Made by a program: the position numbers and the translations under genes. A stretch of 30,209 nt of DNA. Origin: Acidisoma sp035492295. GTDB taxonomy: Bacteria; Pseudomonadota; Alphaproteobacteria; Acetobacterales; Acetobacteraceae. The notes under the pieces are model-generated. The model was not told the DNA's origin. It worked only from the letters and a program-made list of their open reading frames with translations, and did no database searches. The stretch is from assembly GCF_035492295.1 (NCBI RefSeq), contig NZ_DATJJK010000252.1, forward strand, positions 1 through 30,209. The letters are read 5' to 3'. This document shows positions 17,040 to 25,430 of this stretch, piece after piece (positions within the stretch are counted from its first letter, which is position 1; every line of letters begins with the position of its first letter).

Positions 17040-17069
17040 CACCTCAGAGCACTCGAATCACATATGTGA
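17039..17069. promoter_or_regulatory. Operator 2 of the putative SorC regulon (TCACATATGTGA)
   Basis: A perfect 12-bp palindrome, TCACATATGTGA, occupies 17058-17069. A further near half-site TCACCT (17039-17044, one mismatch) overlaps the last base of the -10 and lies exactly 25 bases before ATGTGA (17064-17069). That is the same offset as in the other two operators. The site therefore combines the 25-base pair with an extra inner half-site. Confidence 0.68.
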
Positions 17070-17141
17070 ATTCCTCTCGCGCCCCGCCAGGGGCCGGGGG
17101 GCGGCACATGAACGATCATTCCAGGACGAGGAGCGCTCCTC

Positions 17142-18158
17142 TTGCGTGCCGCTGTCATGTATTCTCCGGGAGACATCCGGATCGAAGACGTCGCCAAACC
17201 CGCGCCCGGCGCGGATGAGGTACTGCTCCGCGTCGCCGCCTGCGGCGTCTGCGGATCGGACATCCCGCGCATGCTCACCAAGGGTGCGCATCGTATGCCC
17301 ATCATCTGCGGGCACGAGTTCTCAGGCCATATCGTGGAGCTTGGCGAGGGGATCGAAGGCTGGCAGACGCAGGAACTCGTCTCCGTGGCACCGCTGATTC
17401 CCTGCCGGCATTGCCGCCAGTGCCTGGCGGGGAATTTTTCCCGCTGCCTGGACTATGATTATTTCGGCAGCCGCCGGGACGGCGCCTACGCGGAATATGT
17501 GGTGGTGCCGCTTGGCAATCTCCTGAAGGCGCCGCGCGGCATCGACCCGCGGGCGGCCGCCATGGCGGACCCCGCCTCCATCGCGCTTCATGCGATCTGG
17601 AAGACGCCGGTCCGGCTCGGCCAGGTCGGCGCCGTCGTCGGTTGCGGCCCGATCGGTCTCTTCGCCATCCAGTGGATGCGGCTGATGGGCATTCGCGAGA
17701 TCGTGGCGGTCGACCTCTCCGACGAGAAGCTGGAGCAGGCGCGCGAAGCCGGGGCAACCCATTGCTTCCGCAGCCATGACACAATGCCCGAGCTGCCGGC
17801 GGCGGACCTCGTGATCGAGGCGGCGGGCCATCCCTCCACCGCCAATCTCGCCATCCGCCTGGCGGGGCCGGGCGGCCATGTCGTCTTCATCGGCATTCCG
17901 ACCACTGAGGTGACGCTGGAGCAGTCAAGCTTCAACCATATGCTGCGTCAGGAGATTTCCCTGCACGGGTCCTGGAACTCCTTCGGCGCGCCGTTCCCCG
18001 GCCGGCAATGGACGGCCGCGCTGGAAGCGCTCGGCTCAGGCGAACTCAAATGGGAATTCATGATCACCCACGAACTCGGCCTTGAAGCACTGCCCGACAT
18101 GTTCACGAAATTCCGTGAAAGGAACGAATTCATCTCCAAGGTGATGTTCCTGCCATAA
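17142..18158 (+). CDS. Zinc-dependent polyol-phosphate dehydrogenase, GatD-like
   Basis: A 338-residue MDR enzyme closely resembling galactitol-1-phosphate 5-dehydrogenase (GatD). Shared stretches include CGSDIPRM, GAHRMPIICGHEFSG, YDYFGSRRDGAYAEYVVV and the late GSWNSFGAPFPGRQW. Catalytic zinc ligands are Cys37, His58 and Glu59; structural zinc cysteines are 88, 91, 94 and 102. The NAD loop is VVGCGPIGLFAI with Asp in VAVDLS. The TTG at 17142 is the start: GAGGAG sits 8 bases upstream, and the next in-frame ATG (17157) would remove the conserved MRAAV strand. It is first in its operon, directly behind operator 2. The resemblance suggests oxidation of a phosphorylated polyol or a related free polyol. 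Confidence 0.88.
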   Translation: MRAAVMYSPGDIRIEDVAKPAPGADEVLLRVAACGVCGSDIPRMLTKGAHRMPIICGHEFSGHIVELGEGIEGWQTQELVSVAPLIPCRHCRQCLAGNFSRCLDYDYFGSRRDGAYAEYVVVPLGNLLKAPRGIDPRAAAMADPASIALHAIWKTPVRLGQVGAVVGCGPIGLFAIQWMRLMGIREIVAVDLSDEKLEQAREAGATHCFRSHDTMPELPAADLVIEAAGHPSTANLAIRLAGPGGHVVFIGIPTTEVTLEQSSFNHMLRQEISLHGSWNSFGAPFPGRQWTAALEALGSGELKWEFMITHELGLEALPDMFTKFRERNEFISKVMFLP

Positions 18159-18189
18159 GACGGGAACGGACGGCGGGGGGAAACAAAAC

Positions 18190-19770
18190 ATGGGCCTGAT
18201 GCTGGGATTGGATTTTGGCACGGGTGGCGCGCGGGTCGGTGTCTTCGACCTCGAGCGGCGCGCGATCCTGGCATCCGCCGAGTGCGGCTATGAAACGCGC
18301 CATCCCCATCCGGGCTGGGCGGAACAGAACCCTGAGGAATGGTGGCGCGCCCTTGGCCGCGCGAGCCGCCAGGCGATAGCCGCGGCGGGCCATCCGGAGA
18401 TCGTCGCCGTCTCCGTTGCGACCACGGCTTCCACCGTCGTGGCGTGCCGGGAGGACGGCACGCCGCTGCGCCCCGCGCTGCTCTGGATGGATTGCCGGGC
18501 GGGCGAGGAAGCCGCGCGCACAGCCAAAACCGACCATCCGGTGATGCGCTTTTCCGGCGGCTCGGATGCCGCCGAATGGCTGGTGCCGAAGGCGATGTGG
18601 CTGCGCCGGCGTGAGCCGGACATCTGGCACGCCGCGGACCGCATCTGCGAATGCCTGGACTGGATCAATTTCCAGCTCAGCGGCCGTTGGGTCGCCTCGC
18701 GCATGAACGCTACCTGCAAATGGAATTACGATCCCCCGGCCGGCTGCTTCCATCCTGCGCTCTATGACGCGCTCGGCATTCCCGATTTGCTGGAGCGGCT
18801 GCCGCAGCCTGTCGTGCCCGTGGGCGGCGCGATCGGTCGGCTCTCAGCGGCCGCGGCCGAGCATCTGGGCCTCAGCGGCCGGCCCCTGCTCGCCCAGGGC
18901 GGGATCGACGCCCATATCGGCGTTCTCGGTGCCGATACGGTCGCACCGGGCAAGCTGCTGATGATCGGGGGCACCTCCGTTGTTCATCTGTTCCATGTCC
19001 CGGCAGAGCAGCCTTTGCCGGGCTTCTGGGGGCCCTACCCGGATGCCCTGCTGGACGACCTCTGGCTGGTGGAGGGTGGCCAGGTGTCGGCCGGGTCGGT
19101 GCTCTCCTGGCTCAGCCGCACGATCTTCGGCCTGGATGAGGCCGGAACCCAGGCACTGATCGCCGAGGCCGCCGGGCGGCCAGTGGGCGACCACGGCCTG
19201 CTCACGCTCGACTATTTCATGGGCAATCGCACACCCTACCGCGATCCGCAGCTGCGCGGCGCGGTGCTGGGCCTCTCGCTCGGCCATGATCGTGCGGCGC
19301 TGTACCGCTCCGCCGCCGAAGGCGTGGCGCTTGCCTCGGCCAATGTGGTGGCGCAGGCGGAGATGCTCGGCATCGCCATGGACCGCATCGTCTCGGCCGG
19401 CGGCTACCGGCGCAACGCGCTTTGGTTGCAGGCGACGGTGGATGCGCTCGGCCGGCCGCTGCATCTGGCGGCCGAGGAAAATCTGACGATCGTGGGCTGT
19501 GCGGCCGTGGCCGCAACCGCGGCCGGACTCTTTCCCGATCTGACCGCCGCCGCGGCCGCCGTGGCGCGAGACGGTGCCTGCCTGGAACCCGATCCGGCAG
19601 CGCATCGCCGCTACCAGGAGGCCCTGGAGCGCTACCGGTCCGTCACCGACCTGCTGACGCCGATCTTTCATGACCTCTCTGCCGAGCGGGATATAACGGC
19701 GCCGGTGGCGCCGGTGCCCATCCTCGGCATGCCGGCCAGAGTGGAGGCACGGAATGTCCAAGCGCGTTGA
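18190..19770 (+). CDS. FGGY-family carbohydrate kinase, ribulokinase-like
   Basis: A 526-residue kinase of a different FGGY branch from the one at 14392. It has LGLDFGTGGARVGVFD at the N-terminus, ALLWMDCRA, a DWINFQLSG motif, and the MNATCKWNYDP stretch seen in ribulokinase-type and eukaryotic FGGY proteins. The catalytic Asp240 lies in GGIDAHIGVLGAD, followed by MIGGTSVVHL; SAGGYRRNALWLQ is the late ATP-binding motif. A purine-rich GGCGGGGGGAAAC tract precedes the ATG. It follows the GatD-like gene by 31 bases, and its 3' end overlaps the regulator gene by 17 bases. Probable substrates are pentuloses, tetruloses or polyols; the actual one is unknown. Confidence 0.88.
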   Translation: MGLMLGLDFGTGGARVGVFDLERRAILASAECGYETRHPHPGWAEQNPEEWWRALGRASRQAIAAAGHPEIVAVSVATTASTVVACREDGTPLRPALLWMDCRAGEEAARTAKTDHPVMRFSGGSDAAEWLVPKAMWLRRREPDIWHAADRICECLDWINFQLSGRWVASRMNATCKWNYDPPAGCFHPALYDALGIPDLLERLPQPVVPVGGAIGRLSAAAAEHLGLSGRPLLAQGGIDAHIGVLGADTVAPGKLLMIGGTSVVHLFHVPAEQPLPGFWGPYPDALLDDLWLVEGGQVSAGSVLSWLSRTIFGLDEAGTQALIAEAAGRPVGDHGLLTLDYFMGNRTPYRDPQLRGAVLGLSLGHDRAALYRSAAEGVALASANVVAQAEMLGIAMDRIVSAGGYRRNALWLQATVDALGRPLHLAAEENLTIVGCAAVAATAAGLFPDLTAAAAAVARDGACLEPDPAAHRRYQEALERYRSVTDLLTPIFHDLSAERDITAPVAPVPILGMPARVEARNVQAR

Positions 19771-20758
19771 GTCCCTTTCCGAGGCGGAGGTCGATTTTCG
19801 CAGCCTGCCGGTGGAGCAGCGGGAACTGCTCATGGTCCAGGCGGCCAAGAACTACTACGACCTCGACCTGACGATGGGGGAAATCGCCCGCACCCTGGGG
19901 CTGACGCGCTGGCAGGTCGGGCGATTGCTGAAGGATGCCCGGGAGCAGGGCGTGGTGCGGATCGAAATCGTGCCGCGCACGCAGCGCCGCCCCGATCTCG
20001 AAAGCCGTCTCCAGCGCGTCTGGGGGCTGCGCGAGGCCGTGGTCATTCCCGCGGCGGGTGGCGGCAATGATGAGATTCTGACGGATAACGTCGCCCAGGC
20101 GGCCGGCCAGTTCCTGGCCGCCCTGCAGCCGCGGCCGAGCCTGGTCGGCGTCAGCTGGGGCCGCACCATGGCCGCCGTCGCCCACTGGCTGCCGCGCCGC
20201 TGGAATCCCGGTGTCGAAGTTGTCTTGTTGAACGGCGCCATGAATGTCCGCCCTGCGGCGACCCGCACCAACAACGTCGCCGAACTCTTCGCCCAGGCCG
20301 GGGATGGCCTCGCGACGCTGATCCCCGTGCCCGCCATCGTCGGCCGCGCCGAGACACGCACCGTGCTGGAGGCCGATCCCGTCATTGCCTCGGTCCTCAA
20401 GCTTGGCCGCGAGGCGCCTGTGATCTGCTTCGGTCTTGGCGGCATGACCAATGATTCCGTTCTCGTGCAGTCCGGCTGCCTGGAAGACCGGGAACTATCC
20501 GACCTGCGCAAGCGCGGCGCGGTGGGCGATGTGCTCGGCCGTTTCATCGACCGGGACGGGCGGATCGCCGACGAGGCGCTGGACAATCGCACCGTCGGGC
20601 TATCGCTCGACGAGGCAGCCAAGAAATCGGTCTCCATCGGCGTCGCCTGCGGGCCGCGCAAACATGCGGTTGTGCTGGCGGCGCTGCGCGCACGCCTCCT
20701 CAACGTTCTCGTGACCGACGAGGCGACCGCGCTCGTTGCCCTCAAGGCCGCCGAATAG
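19754..20758 (+). CDS. SorC-family (DeoR-like) sugar-responsive transcriptional regulator
   Basis: A 334-residue protein. The helix-turn-helix lies at about residues 39-60 (LTMGEIARTLGLTRWQVGRLL) and is followed by the SorC/CggR-type sugar-phosphate-binding domain with LVGVSWGRTMAAVA, VVLLNGAM and the C-terminal SIGVACGPRKHAVVLAALRA. The family binds phosphorylated sugars or polyols that relieve repression; EryD, DeoR of Bacillus and LsrR are relatives. The ATG at 19754 has GGAGG 6-7 bases upstream, inside the end of the kinase gene. It lies within an operon controlled by operator 2, so it would be autoregulated. I infer it binds the three TCACAT/ATGTGA operators. Confidence 0.9.
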   Translation: MSKRVESLSEAEVDFRSLPVEQRELLMVQAAKNYYDLDLTMGEIARTLGLTRWQVGRLLKDAREQGVVRIEIVPRTQRRPDLESRLQRVWGLREAVVIPAAGGGNDEILTDNVAQAAGQFLAALQPRPSLVGVSWGRTMAAVAHWLPRRWNPGVEVVLLNGAMNVRPAATRTNNVAELFAQAGDGLATLIPVPAIVGRAETRTVLEADPVIASVLKLGREAPVICFGLGGMTNDSVLVQSGCLEDRELSDLRKRGAVGDVLGRFIDRDGRIADEALDNRTVGLSLDEAAKKSVSIGVACGPRKHAVVLAALRARLLNVLVTDEATALVALKAAE

Positions 20759-20797
20759 GGCGGCGCGCTTCCACCTCAGACGATACGGAGCTCCTTC

Positions 20798-21757
20798 ATG
20801 TCGAGCAATATTCCCCGCAATGACGGCACGCCGCTTCGGCTTGAGCTTGTGGAGCGCGTGCGCGTCAATACCAATGCCGTGGCGCGCCGCGCGGCCACCC
20901 TGCCGGCACGGCGTTCCATCAAGAAGCAGTACCAGGCGGCGTGGCTGGTGCGCGCCGTGCAGTGCATCGACCTGACGACGCTCGCGGGGGACGATACGCC
21001 CGGCCGCGTGCGGCGCCTTTGTGCCAAGGCCCGGCGTCCCTTCCGCGACGATCTTGTGGAAGCCATGGGCCTGGCGGATGACCCGCCGACGGTCGGCGCC
21101 GTCTGCGTCTATCCGACGATGGTGCGGCCCGCGGTCGCGGCCCTGGAGGGATCGGGCATTCCCGTCGCCTCCGTCGCCACCGCCTTCCCGGCCGGTCTTA
21201 CGCCGCTGCCAATGCGGCTCGCCGAAATCCGCTATGCGGTGGAGGAGGGGGCCCGCGAAATCGACATCGTGATCTCCCGCGCCCTCGTGCTGACCGGGGA
21301 CTGGGCCGGCCTGTATGACGAGGTGCGGCAGATGCGGGAGGCCTGCGGCCCCGCCCATCTGAAGGCGATCCTGGCCACTGGCGACCTCAAGACGCTGCGC
21401 AACGTCTATCGCGCCAGCCTCGTCTCCATGATGGCGGGTGCCGACTTCATCAAGACCTCAACCGGCAAGGAAGATGTCAACGCAACGCTTCCGGTCAGCC
21501 TGGTCATGCTCCGCGCCTTGCGGGAATACGGGGAGGAGACCGGCTATCGCGTGGGCTTCAAGCCGGCGGGCGGGTTGCGCACGGCCAAGGACGCGCTGAC
21601 CTGGCTTACGCTGATGAAGGAGGAATGCGGCGCCCCCTGGCTGCAGCCGGACCTCTTCCGCATCGGCGCGAGTTCCATGCTGGGCGATATCGAGCGGCAG
21701 ATCGAGCATTTCGTGACCGGGCGTTATTCCTCCTCCATCCGCCACGCCGCCGCCTGA
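20798..21757 (+). CDS. deoC: Deoxyribose-phosphate aldolase (DeoC) family class I aldolase
   Basis: A 319-residue DeoC-type aldolase, longer than the 220-260 residues of many bacterial forms because of about 45 extra N-terminal residues, as in several alphaproteobacterial members. The catalytic set is intact: Asp156 (EIDIVIS), the Schiff-base Lys219 (DFIKTSTGK) and Lys255 (GFKPAGGLRT). VCVYP at 102-106 is also typical. The family cleaves 2-deoxyribose 5-phosphate to glyceraldehyde 3-phosphate and acetaldehyde. CGGAG sits about 8 bases before the ATG at 20798. With FGGY kinases instead of a ribokinase-type deoxyribokinase, the physiological substrate may be a different deoxy-sugar phosphate. 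The gene is followed by an aldehyde dehydrogenase suited to remove the aldehyde product. Confidence 0.9.
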   Translation: MSSNIPRNDGTPLRLELVERVRVNTNAVARRAATLPARRSIKKQYQAAWLVRAVQCIDLTTLAGDDTPGRVRRLCAKARRPFRDDLVEAMGLADDPPTVGAVCVYPTMVRPAVAALEGSGIPVASVATAFPAGLTPLPMRLAEIRYAVEEGAREIDIVISRALVLTGDWAGLYDEVRQMREACGPAHLKAILATGDLKTLRNVYRASLVSMMAGADFIKTSTGKEDVNATLPVSLVMLRALREYGEETGYRVGFKPAGGLRTAKDALTWLTLMKEECGAPWLQPDLFRIGASSMLGDIERQIEHFVTGRYSSSIRHAAA

Positions 21758-21781
21758 GCGCTCCGAACAGGATTTGACATC

Positions 21782-24187
21782 ATGCAGTTGAGCATTCGCG
21801 ACATTCTGACCACCATGGATTACGGCCCGGCTCCGGAAGCGGATACGGTGGCGCGGGAATGGCTGCGCAGCCATGACGGCGGCTTCGACCATTTCATCGA
21901 CAATGCCTGGGTACCCCCGGCCGACGGCGCGCGTTTCGAGGTCTCCGAGCCGGCCAGCGGCCGTCTTCTGGCCGAGGTTGCGCAGGGCGGCGACGCCGAC
22001 ATCGCCCAGGCCGTGGCGGCGGCGCGGCGCGCCTTCGGCCCCTGGTCCGCGCTCTCTGGCCACGCGCGGGCGCGGCATCTCTACGCCATCGCGCGGCATC
22101 TGCAGAAGCGCGAACGGCTTTTCTCCACGCTGGAGAGTCTGGACAACGGCAAGCCGATCCGTGAGTCGCGGGATATCGATGTGCCGCTTGCCGTGCGGCA
22201 TTTCTACCATCACGCCGGATGGGCGGAACTGGTGGACACGGAATTTCCGGATCATCGGCCGCTTGGTGTCTGCGGCCAGATTATTCCGTGGAATTTTCCG
22301 CTCCTGATGCTGACCTGGAAAGTGGCGCCAGCCCTGGCCGCCGGGAACACGGTCGTTCTCAAGCCCGCTGAATACACGCCGCTGACGGCGCTAGCCTTCG
22401 CCGAGATTTGCCGAGAGGCGGGGCTGCCGCCAGGTGTGCTGAACATCGTGACCGGAGACGGCCGCACCGGCGCGCTGCTGGTGGAGGCAGGTGGCGTCGA
22501 CAAGATCGCCTTCACCGGCTCGACCGAGGTCGGGCGGCGCATTCGCGAGGCGACCGCCGGCACGGGCAAGAAATTGTCGCTCGAGCTTGGCGGCAAGTCG
22601 CCTTTCATCGTCTTCGACGATTCCGACCTCGATAGCGCGGTGGAAGGCGTGGTTGATTCCATCTGGTTCAACCAGGGCCAGGTCTGCTGCGCGGGATCGC
22701 GCATCCTGGTTCAGGAAGGCGTCGCGGAACGCTTTCACCACCGGCTCGTGGCCCGGATGGAACTTCTTCGGGTGGGCGACCCGATGGACAAGAGCACGGA
22801 TATCGGCGCCATCGTGGCCCCGGTGCAGTTGCAGCGGATCCGCCGCCTGGTGGCGCAGGGCTGCGCGGAGGGTGCCGTCTGCTGGCAACCCAAGACCCCC
22901 GTGCCGGAAGAGGGGCTGTTCTACCCGCCGACACTGCTGACCGAGGTGGAGCCTGCCTCCACCCTGGCACAGGAGGAGATCTTCGGGCCCGTGGTCACCA
23001 GCACGACCTTCCGCACGCTGTCGGAGGCCGTGGAACTGGCCAACAACTCCCGCTACGGCCTCGCCGCTTCGGTCTGGAGCGAGAGCCTGAACGTGACGAT
23101 GGAGGTGGCAGGCCGCCTCAAGGCCGGTGTCGTCTGGGTCAATTGCACCAATCAGTTCGATGCCGCGGCCGGTTTCGGCGGTTACCGGGAAAGCGGCTTC
23201 GGCCGCGAGGGCGGACGGGAGGGCATGGCTGAGTATCTGGCGCCGGTCGAGAGCGTGGCGCCCTCGATGCTGCCGGCGGGAAAGCGGCTCTCGGCGTTGC
23301 CGGACTATGCTGCCGAGGTTTCCGTGTTCGCTCCCCAGACCGGGATCGACCGCACTGCCAAACTCTATGTCGGTGGGCGTCAGGCCCGGCCCGACAGCGG
23401 GTATAGCGCGACGATCCATGACGCCGCCGGGCATGCCGCGGGGCAGGTGGGCCTCGGCAACCGCAAGGATATCCGCAATGCGGTGGAGGCCGCGCACAAG
23501 GCACGCGGCTGGGAGACGATGACCGCTCATGCGCGGGCTCAGGTCTTGTATTATCTCGCGGAGAACCTTGAAGCGCGCGCCCCCGCTTTTGCCGAGCGGA
23601 TCGAAAGCTTGACCGGCGTTTCGGCTTCGCTGGCGAAGGAGGAAGTGGCGCAATCCATCCAGCGCATCTTCTGGTATGCCGCCCAGGCCGACAAATACGA
23701 CGGCGCAGTGCATGCGACGCGGACGCAGAACGTTACCCTGGCGATGAACGAGCCCTGGGGCGTGGTGGGTGTCGTCTGCCCGGACGAATCCCCACTGCTG
23801 GCGCTCGTCTCGCTCGTCATGCCGCTACTGGCAATGGGCAACCGGGTGGTCGCGGTGCCGTCGGCAGCCCACGCCCTGATCGCGACCGATCTGTATCAGG
23901 TGCTCGACACCTCCGATCTTCCGGGCGGTGCCTTGAACATCGTGACAGGCAATGCGGAGGAACTGGCCCTGGTTCTGGCTCAGCATGACGATGTCGCGGC
24001 CCTTTGGTATGTGGGAACGGCCGCGGGCAGTGCCGCGGTGGAGCGGGCTTCCGCCGGAAATCTCAAATATACCTGGACCAATCACGGGATTCGCCTGGAC
24101 TGGCGAGACCGCCGCCGCGCGCAGGGCCGCGACTATCTGCGCCGCGCGACGCAGATCAAGAACATCTGGGTGCCTTACGGAGAGTGA
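21782..24187 (+). CDS. Two-domain aldehyde dehydrogenase, second domain degenerate
   Basis: An 801-residue protein. Domain 1 (about 1-490) is a full NAD(P)-dependent aldehyde dehydrogenase with Asn171 (IPWNFPL), Glu268 (LELGGK), nucleophile Cys302 (GQVCCAGS) and the EEIFGPV motif at 399-405. Domain 2 (about 524-801) is a second ALDH-like segment starting LYVGGRQ. It has the N-terminal helices and a Rossmann region (VVGVVCPDESPLLAL, ALNIVTGN, LWYVGTAAGS) but ends where the catalytic domain should begin, so it has no nucleophile. It may serve in oligomerisation or regulation. The gene follows deoC by 24 bases, and its likely role is oxidation of the aldehyde released by the aldolase to the acid (or acyl-CoA). 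Proteins of this length with a second partial domain are known in rhizobia beside deoC. Confidence 0.9.
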   Translation: MQLSIRDILTTMDYGPAPEADTVAREWLRSHDGGFDHFIDNAWVPPADGARFEVSEPASGRLLAEVAQGGDADIAQAVAAARRAFGPWSALSGHARARHLYAIARHLQKRERLFSTLESLDNGKPIRESRDIDVPLAVRHFYHHAGWAELVDTEFPDHRPLGVCGQIIPWNFPLLMLTWKVAPALAAGNTVVLKPAEYTPLTALAFAEICREAGLPPGVLNIVTGDGRTGALLVEAGGVDKIAFTGSTEVGRRIREATAGTGKKLSLELGGKSPFIVFDDSDLDSAVEGVVDSIWFNQGQVCCAGSRILVQEGVAERFHHRLVARMELLRVGDPMDKSTDIGAIVAPVQLQRIRRLVAQGCAEGAVCWQPKTPVPEEGLFYPPTLLTEVEPASTLAQEEIFGPVVTSTTFRTLSEAVELANNSRYGLAASVWSESLNVTMEVAGRLKAGVVWVNCTNQFDAAAGFGGYRESGFGREGGREGMAEYLAPVESVAPSMLPAGKRLSALPDYAAEVSVFAPQTGIDRTAKLYVGGRQARPDSGYSATIHDAAGHAAGQVGLGNRKDIRNAVEAAHKARGWETMTAHARAQVLYYLAENLEARAPAFAERIESLTGVSASLAKEEVAQSIQRIFWYAAQADKYDGAVHATRTQNVTLAMNEPWGVVGVVCPDESPLLALVSLVMPLLAMGNRVVAVPSAAHALIATDLYQVLDTSDLPGGALNIVTGNAEELALVLAQHDDVAALWYVGTAAGSAAVERASAGNLKYTWTNHGIRLDWRDRRRAQGRDYLRRATQIKNIWVPYGE

Positions 24188-24201
24188 GGATGCGACCGCG
24201 G

Positions 24202-24232
24202 GCCGCGTGTGCAGAAGCGATCTGCGCGCGGC
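24202..24232 (+). terminator. Hairpin after the aldehyde dehydrogenase gene, probable terminator
   Basis: GCCGCG (24202-24207) pairs with CGCGGC (24227-24232), and inside it GCAGA (24211-24215) pairs with TCTGC (24221-24225) around a 5-base loop; a small internal loop separates the stems. It begins 14 bases past the stop codon and ends 13 bases before the next -35 box. No T-run follows. Confidence 0.5.
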
Positions 24233-24245
24233 TCGCAGGAACCGC

Positions 24246-24274
24246 TTGACACGCGGGGAGCGGCTCAATAGCAA
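24246..24274 (+). promoter_or_regulatory. Promoter of the third CUT2 transporter operon
   Basis: A perfect -35 TTGACA (24246-24251). The -10 is weak: TAGCAA (24269-24274) at a 17-base spacer is the best fit and sits in the same place relative to the operator as in promoter 1. The assignment rests on the shared architecture of the three promoters. Confidence 0.45.
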
Positions 24275-24276
24275 TT

Positions 24277-24307
24277 TCACATCTGAGTATCATACGATCC
24301 TATGTGA
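24277..24307. promoter_or_regulatory. Operator 3 of the putative SorC regulon (TCACAT / ATGTGA)
   Basis: TCACAT (24277-24282) and ATGTGA (24302-24307) form an inverted repeat with starts exactly 25 bases apart, as in operator 1. The spacer holds a separate small palindrome GTATCATAC (24287-24295). The site is about 95 bases upstream of the binding-protein gene. Confidence 0.62.
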
Positions 24308-24402
24308 TGTTTAAGCGACCCCCGCTTCTGCGCATCGGCCGTATCGCCAAAGCCTAAAAAACGAATGCCGCTCAAGCGGCGCCATAACAGGGTGGAAGCA
24401 TA

Positions 24403-25380
24403 ATGTTCGGAAAGACGCTCGCCGCGACTGCTGCGGCAATTGCCTGCATCGCCGTCTCCCAAAGTCCGGCTCAGGCAGCGGACGGCTGCTATGTCGGCAT
24501 CGCCATGTATACGCTGTCGGCACCCTACTTCGCCGCCCAGCAGAAGGCCGCGACCAAGGCGGCGCAGGCCCTGGGCTGCAAGGTCACGTCGACCGACGGG
24601 CAGGACGACATGCAGAAGGAAATCTCCGACGTCCAGGACATGGTGGCGAAGGGGATCAATATTCTCATCCTCAATCCGCGCGACCCGAAAGGCCTGGTGC
24701 CGGCTGCCAATGCGGCGACCGCGGCGGGTGTGAAGGTGGTGGCCATGGACAACACGATCGATCCGTCGGCCAAAGTCGTGACGCTCGTGCAGTCCTCCAA
24801 CCAGCAGAACGGCGAACTGGTCGGCGCCTGGCTCGCCAAGCGGATGGAAGGCAAGAAGATGAAGATCGCCCTGCTCTCCGGCCAGCAGGGCAGCGCCGCC
24901 GGGCTGGAGCGCCGGGAAGGCGTGTTCCGCGGCTTGAGCGAGGCGCAGCTGAGGCAGCATGCCAAGATCGACTGGGAAGTGGTCGGCCAGGGCTGGGGCG
25001 GATGGACGCAGGAAGGTGGCCTCAATGCCATGGAGGATCTGCTGACCGCGCATCCCGACATCAATGTCGTGCTCGGCGAGAATGACAGCATGGTGCTGGG
25101 TGCCCGCAATGCGCTGATCCAGGCGAAGCGATTGAACAACGTGCTGCTTGTTGCCGCCGCGGACGGGCAGAAGGAGGCCTTGAAGCTGATCCAGGACGGC
25201 GAGTATGGCGCGACCGGGCTGAACGACCCCGCGCTGGTCGCGACCACGGCCGTCAACGTGGCCTACAAGGCCTGGAAGGGCACGCTGCCGGCCGATTTCC
25301 CGAAGGTCGACTACACGACGCCAGAAGTGATCACCAAGCAGAATGTTGCCCAATACTACAAGCCTGACGCGGTGTTCTGA
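24403..25380 (+). CDS. Periplasmic sugar-binding protein of third CUT2 transporter
   Basis: A 325-residue binding protein with a clear signal peptide (MFGKTLAATAAAIAC..., likely cut after AQA). Mature-protein landmarks are YVGIAMYTLSAPYFAAQQ, ILILNPRDPKGLVPAANAA, MDNTIDP, and HPDINVVLGENDSMVLGARNAL. GGTGGAAG lies about 6 bases before the ATG. A GCCGCT/AGCGGC mini-hairpin (24367-24380) stands just upstream. Its own ATPase and permease follow, and the operon is preceded by operator 3, so it probably carries the substrate of the SorC-controlled pathway. Compounds bound by relatives include polyols and pentoses. Confidence 0.92.
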   Translation: MFGKTLAATAAAIACIAVSQSPAQAADGCYVGIAMYTLSAPYFAAQQKAATKAAQALGCKVTSTDGQDDMQKEISDVQDMVAKGINILILNPRDPKGLVPAANAATAAGVKVVAMDNTIDPSAKVVTLVQSSNQQNGELVGAWLAKRMEGKKMKIALLSGQQGSAAGLERREGVFRGLSEAQLRQHAKIDWEVVGQGWGGWTQEGGLNAMEDLLTAHPDINVVLGENDSMVLGARNALIQAKRLNNVLLVAAADGQKEALKLIQDGEYGATGLNDPALVATTAVNVAYKAWKGTLPADFPKVDYTTPEVITKQNVAQYYKPDAVF

Positions 25381-25430
25381 GCTGATATGCGCCTGATCTT
25401 GTTCTGATATTTGTCACAACAGGAGTATTG

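Noticed and set aside
20798..21757. Aldolase considered as LsrF-like because of the SorC, kinase and CUT2 context
   Set aside because: The EIDIVIS, DFIKTSTGK and GFKPAGGLRT motifs are DeoC hallmarks; LsrF sequence features are absent.
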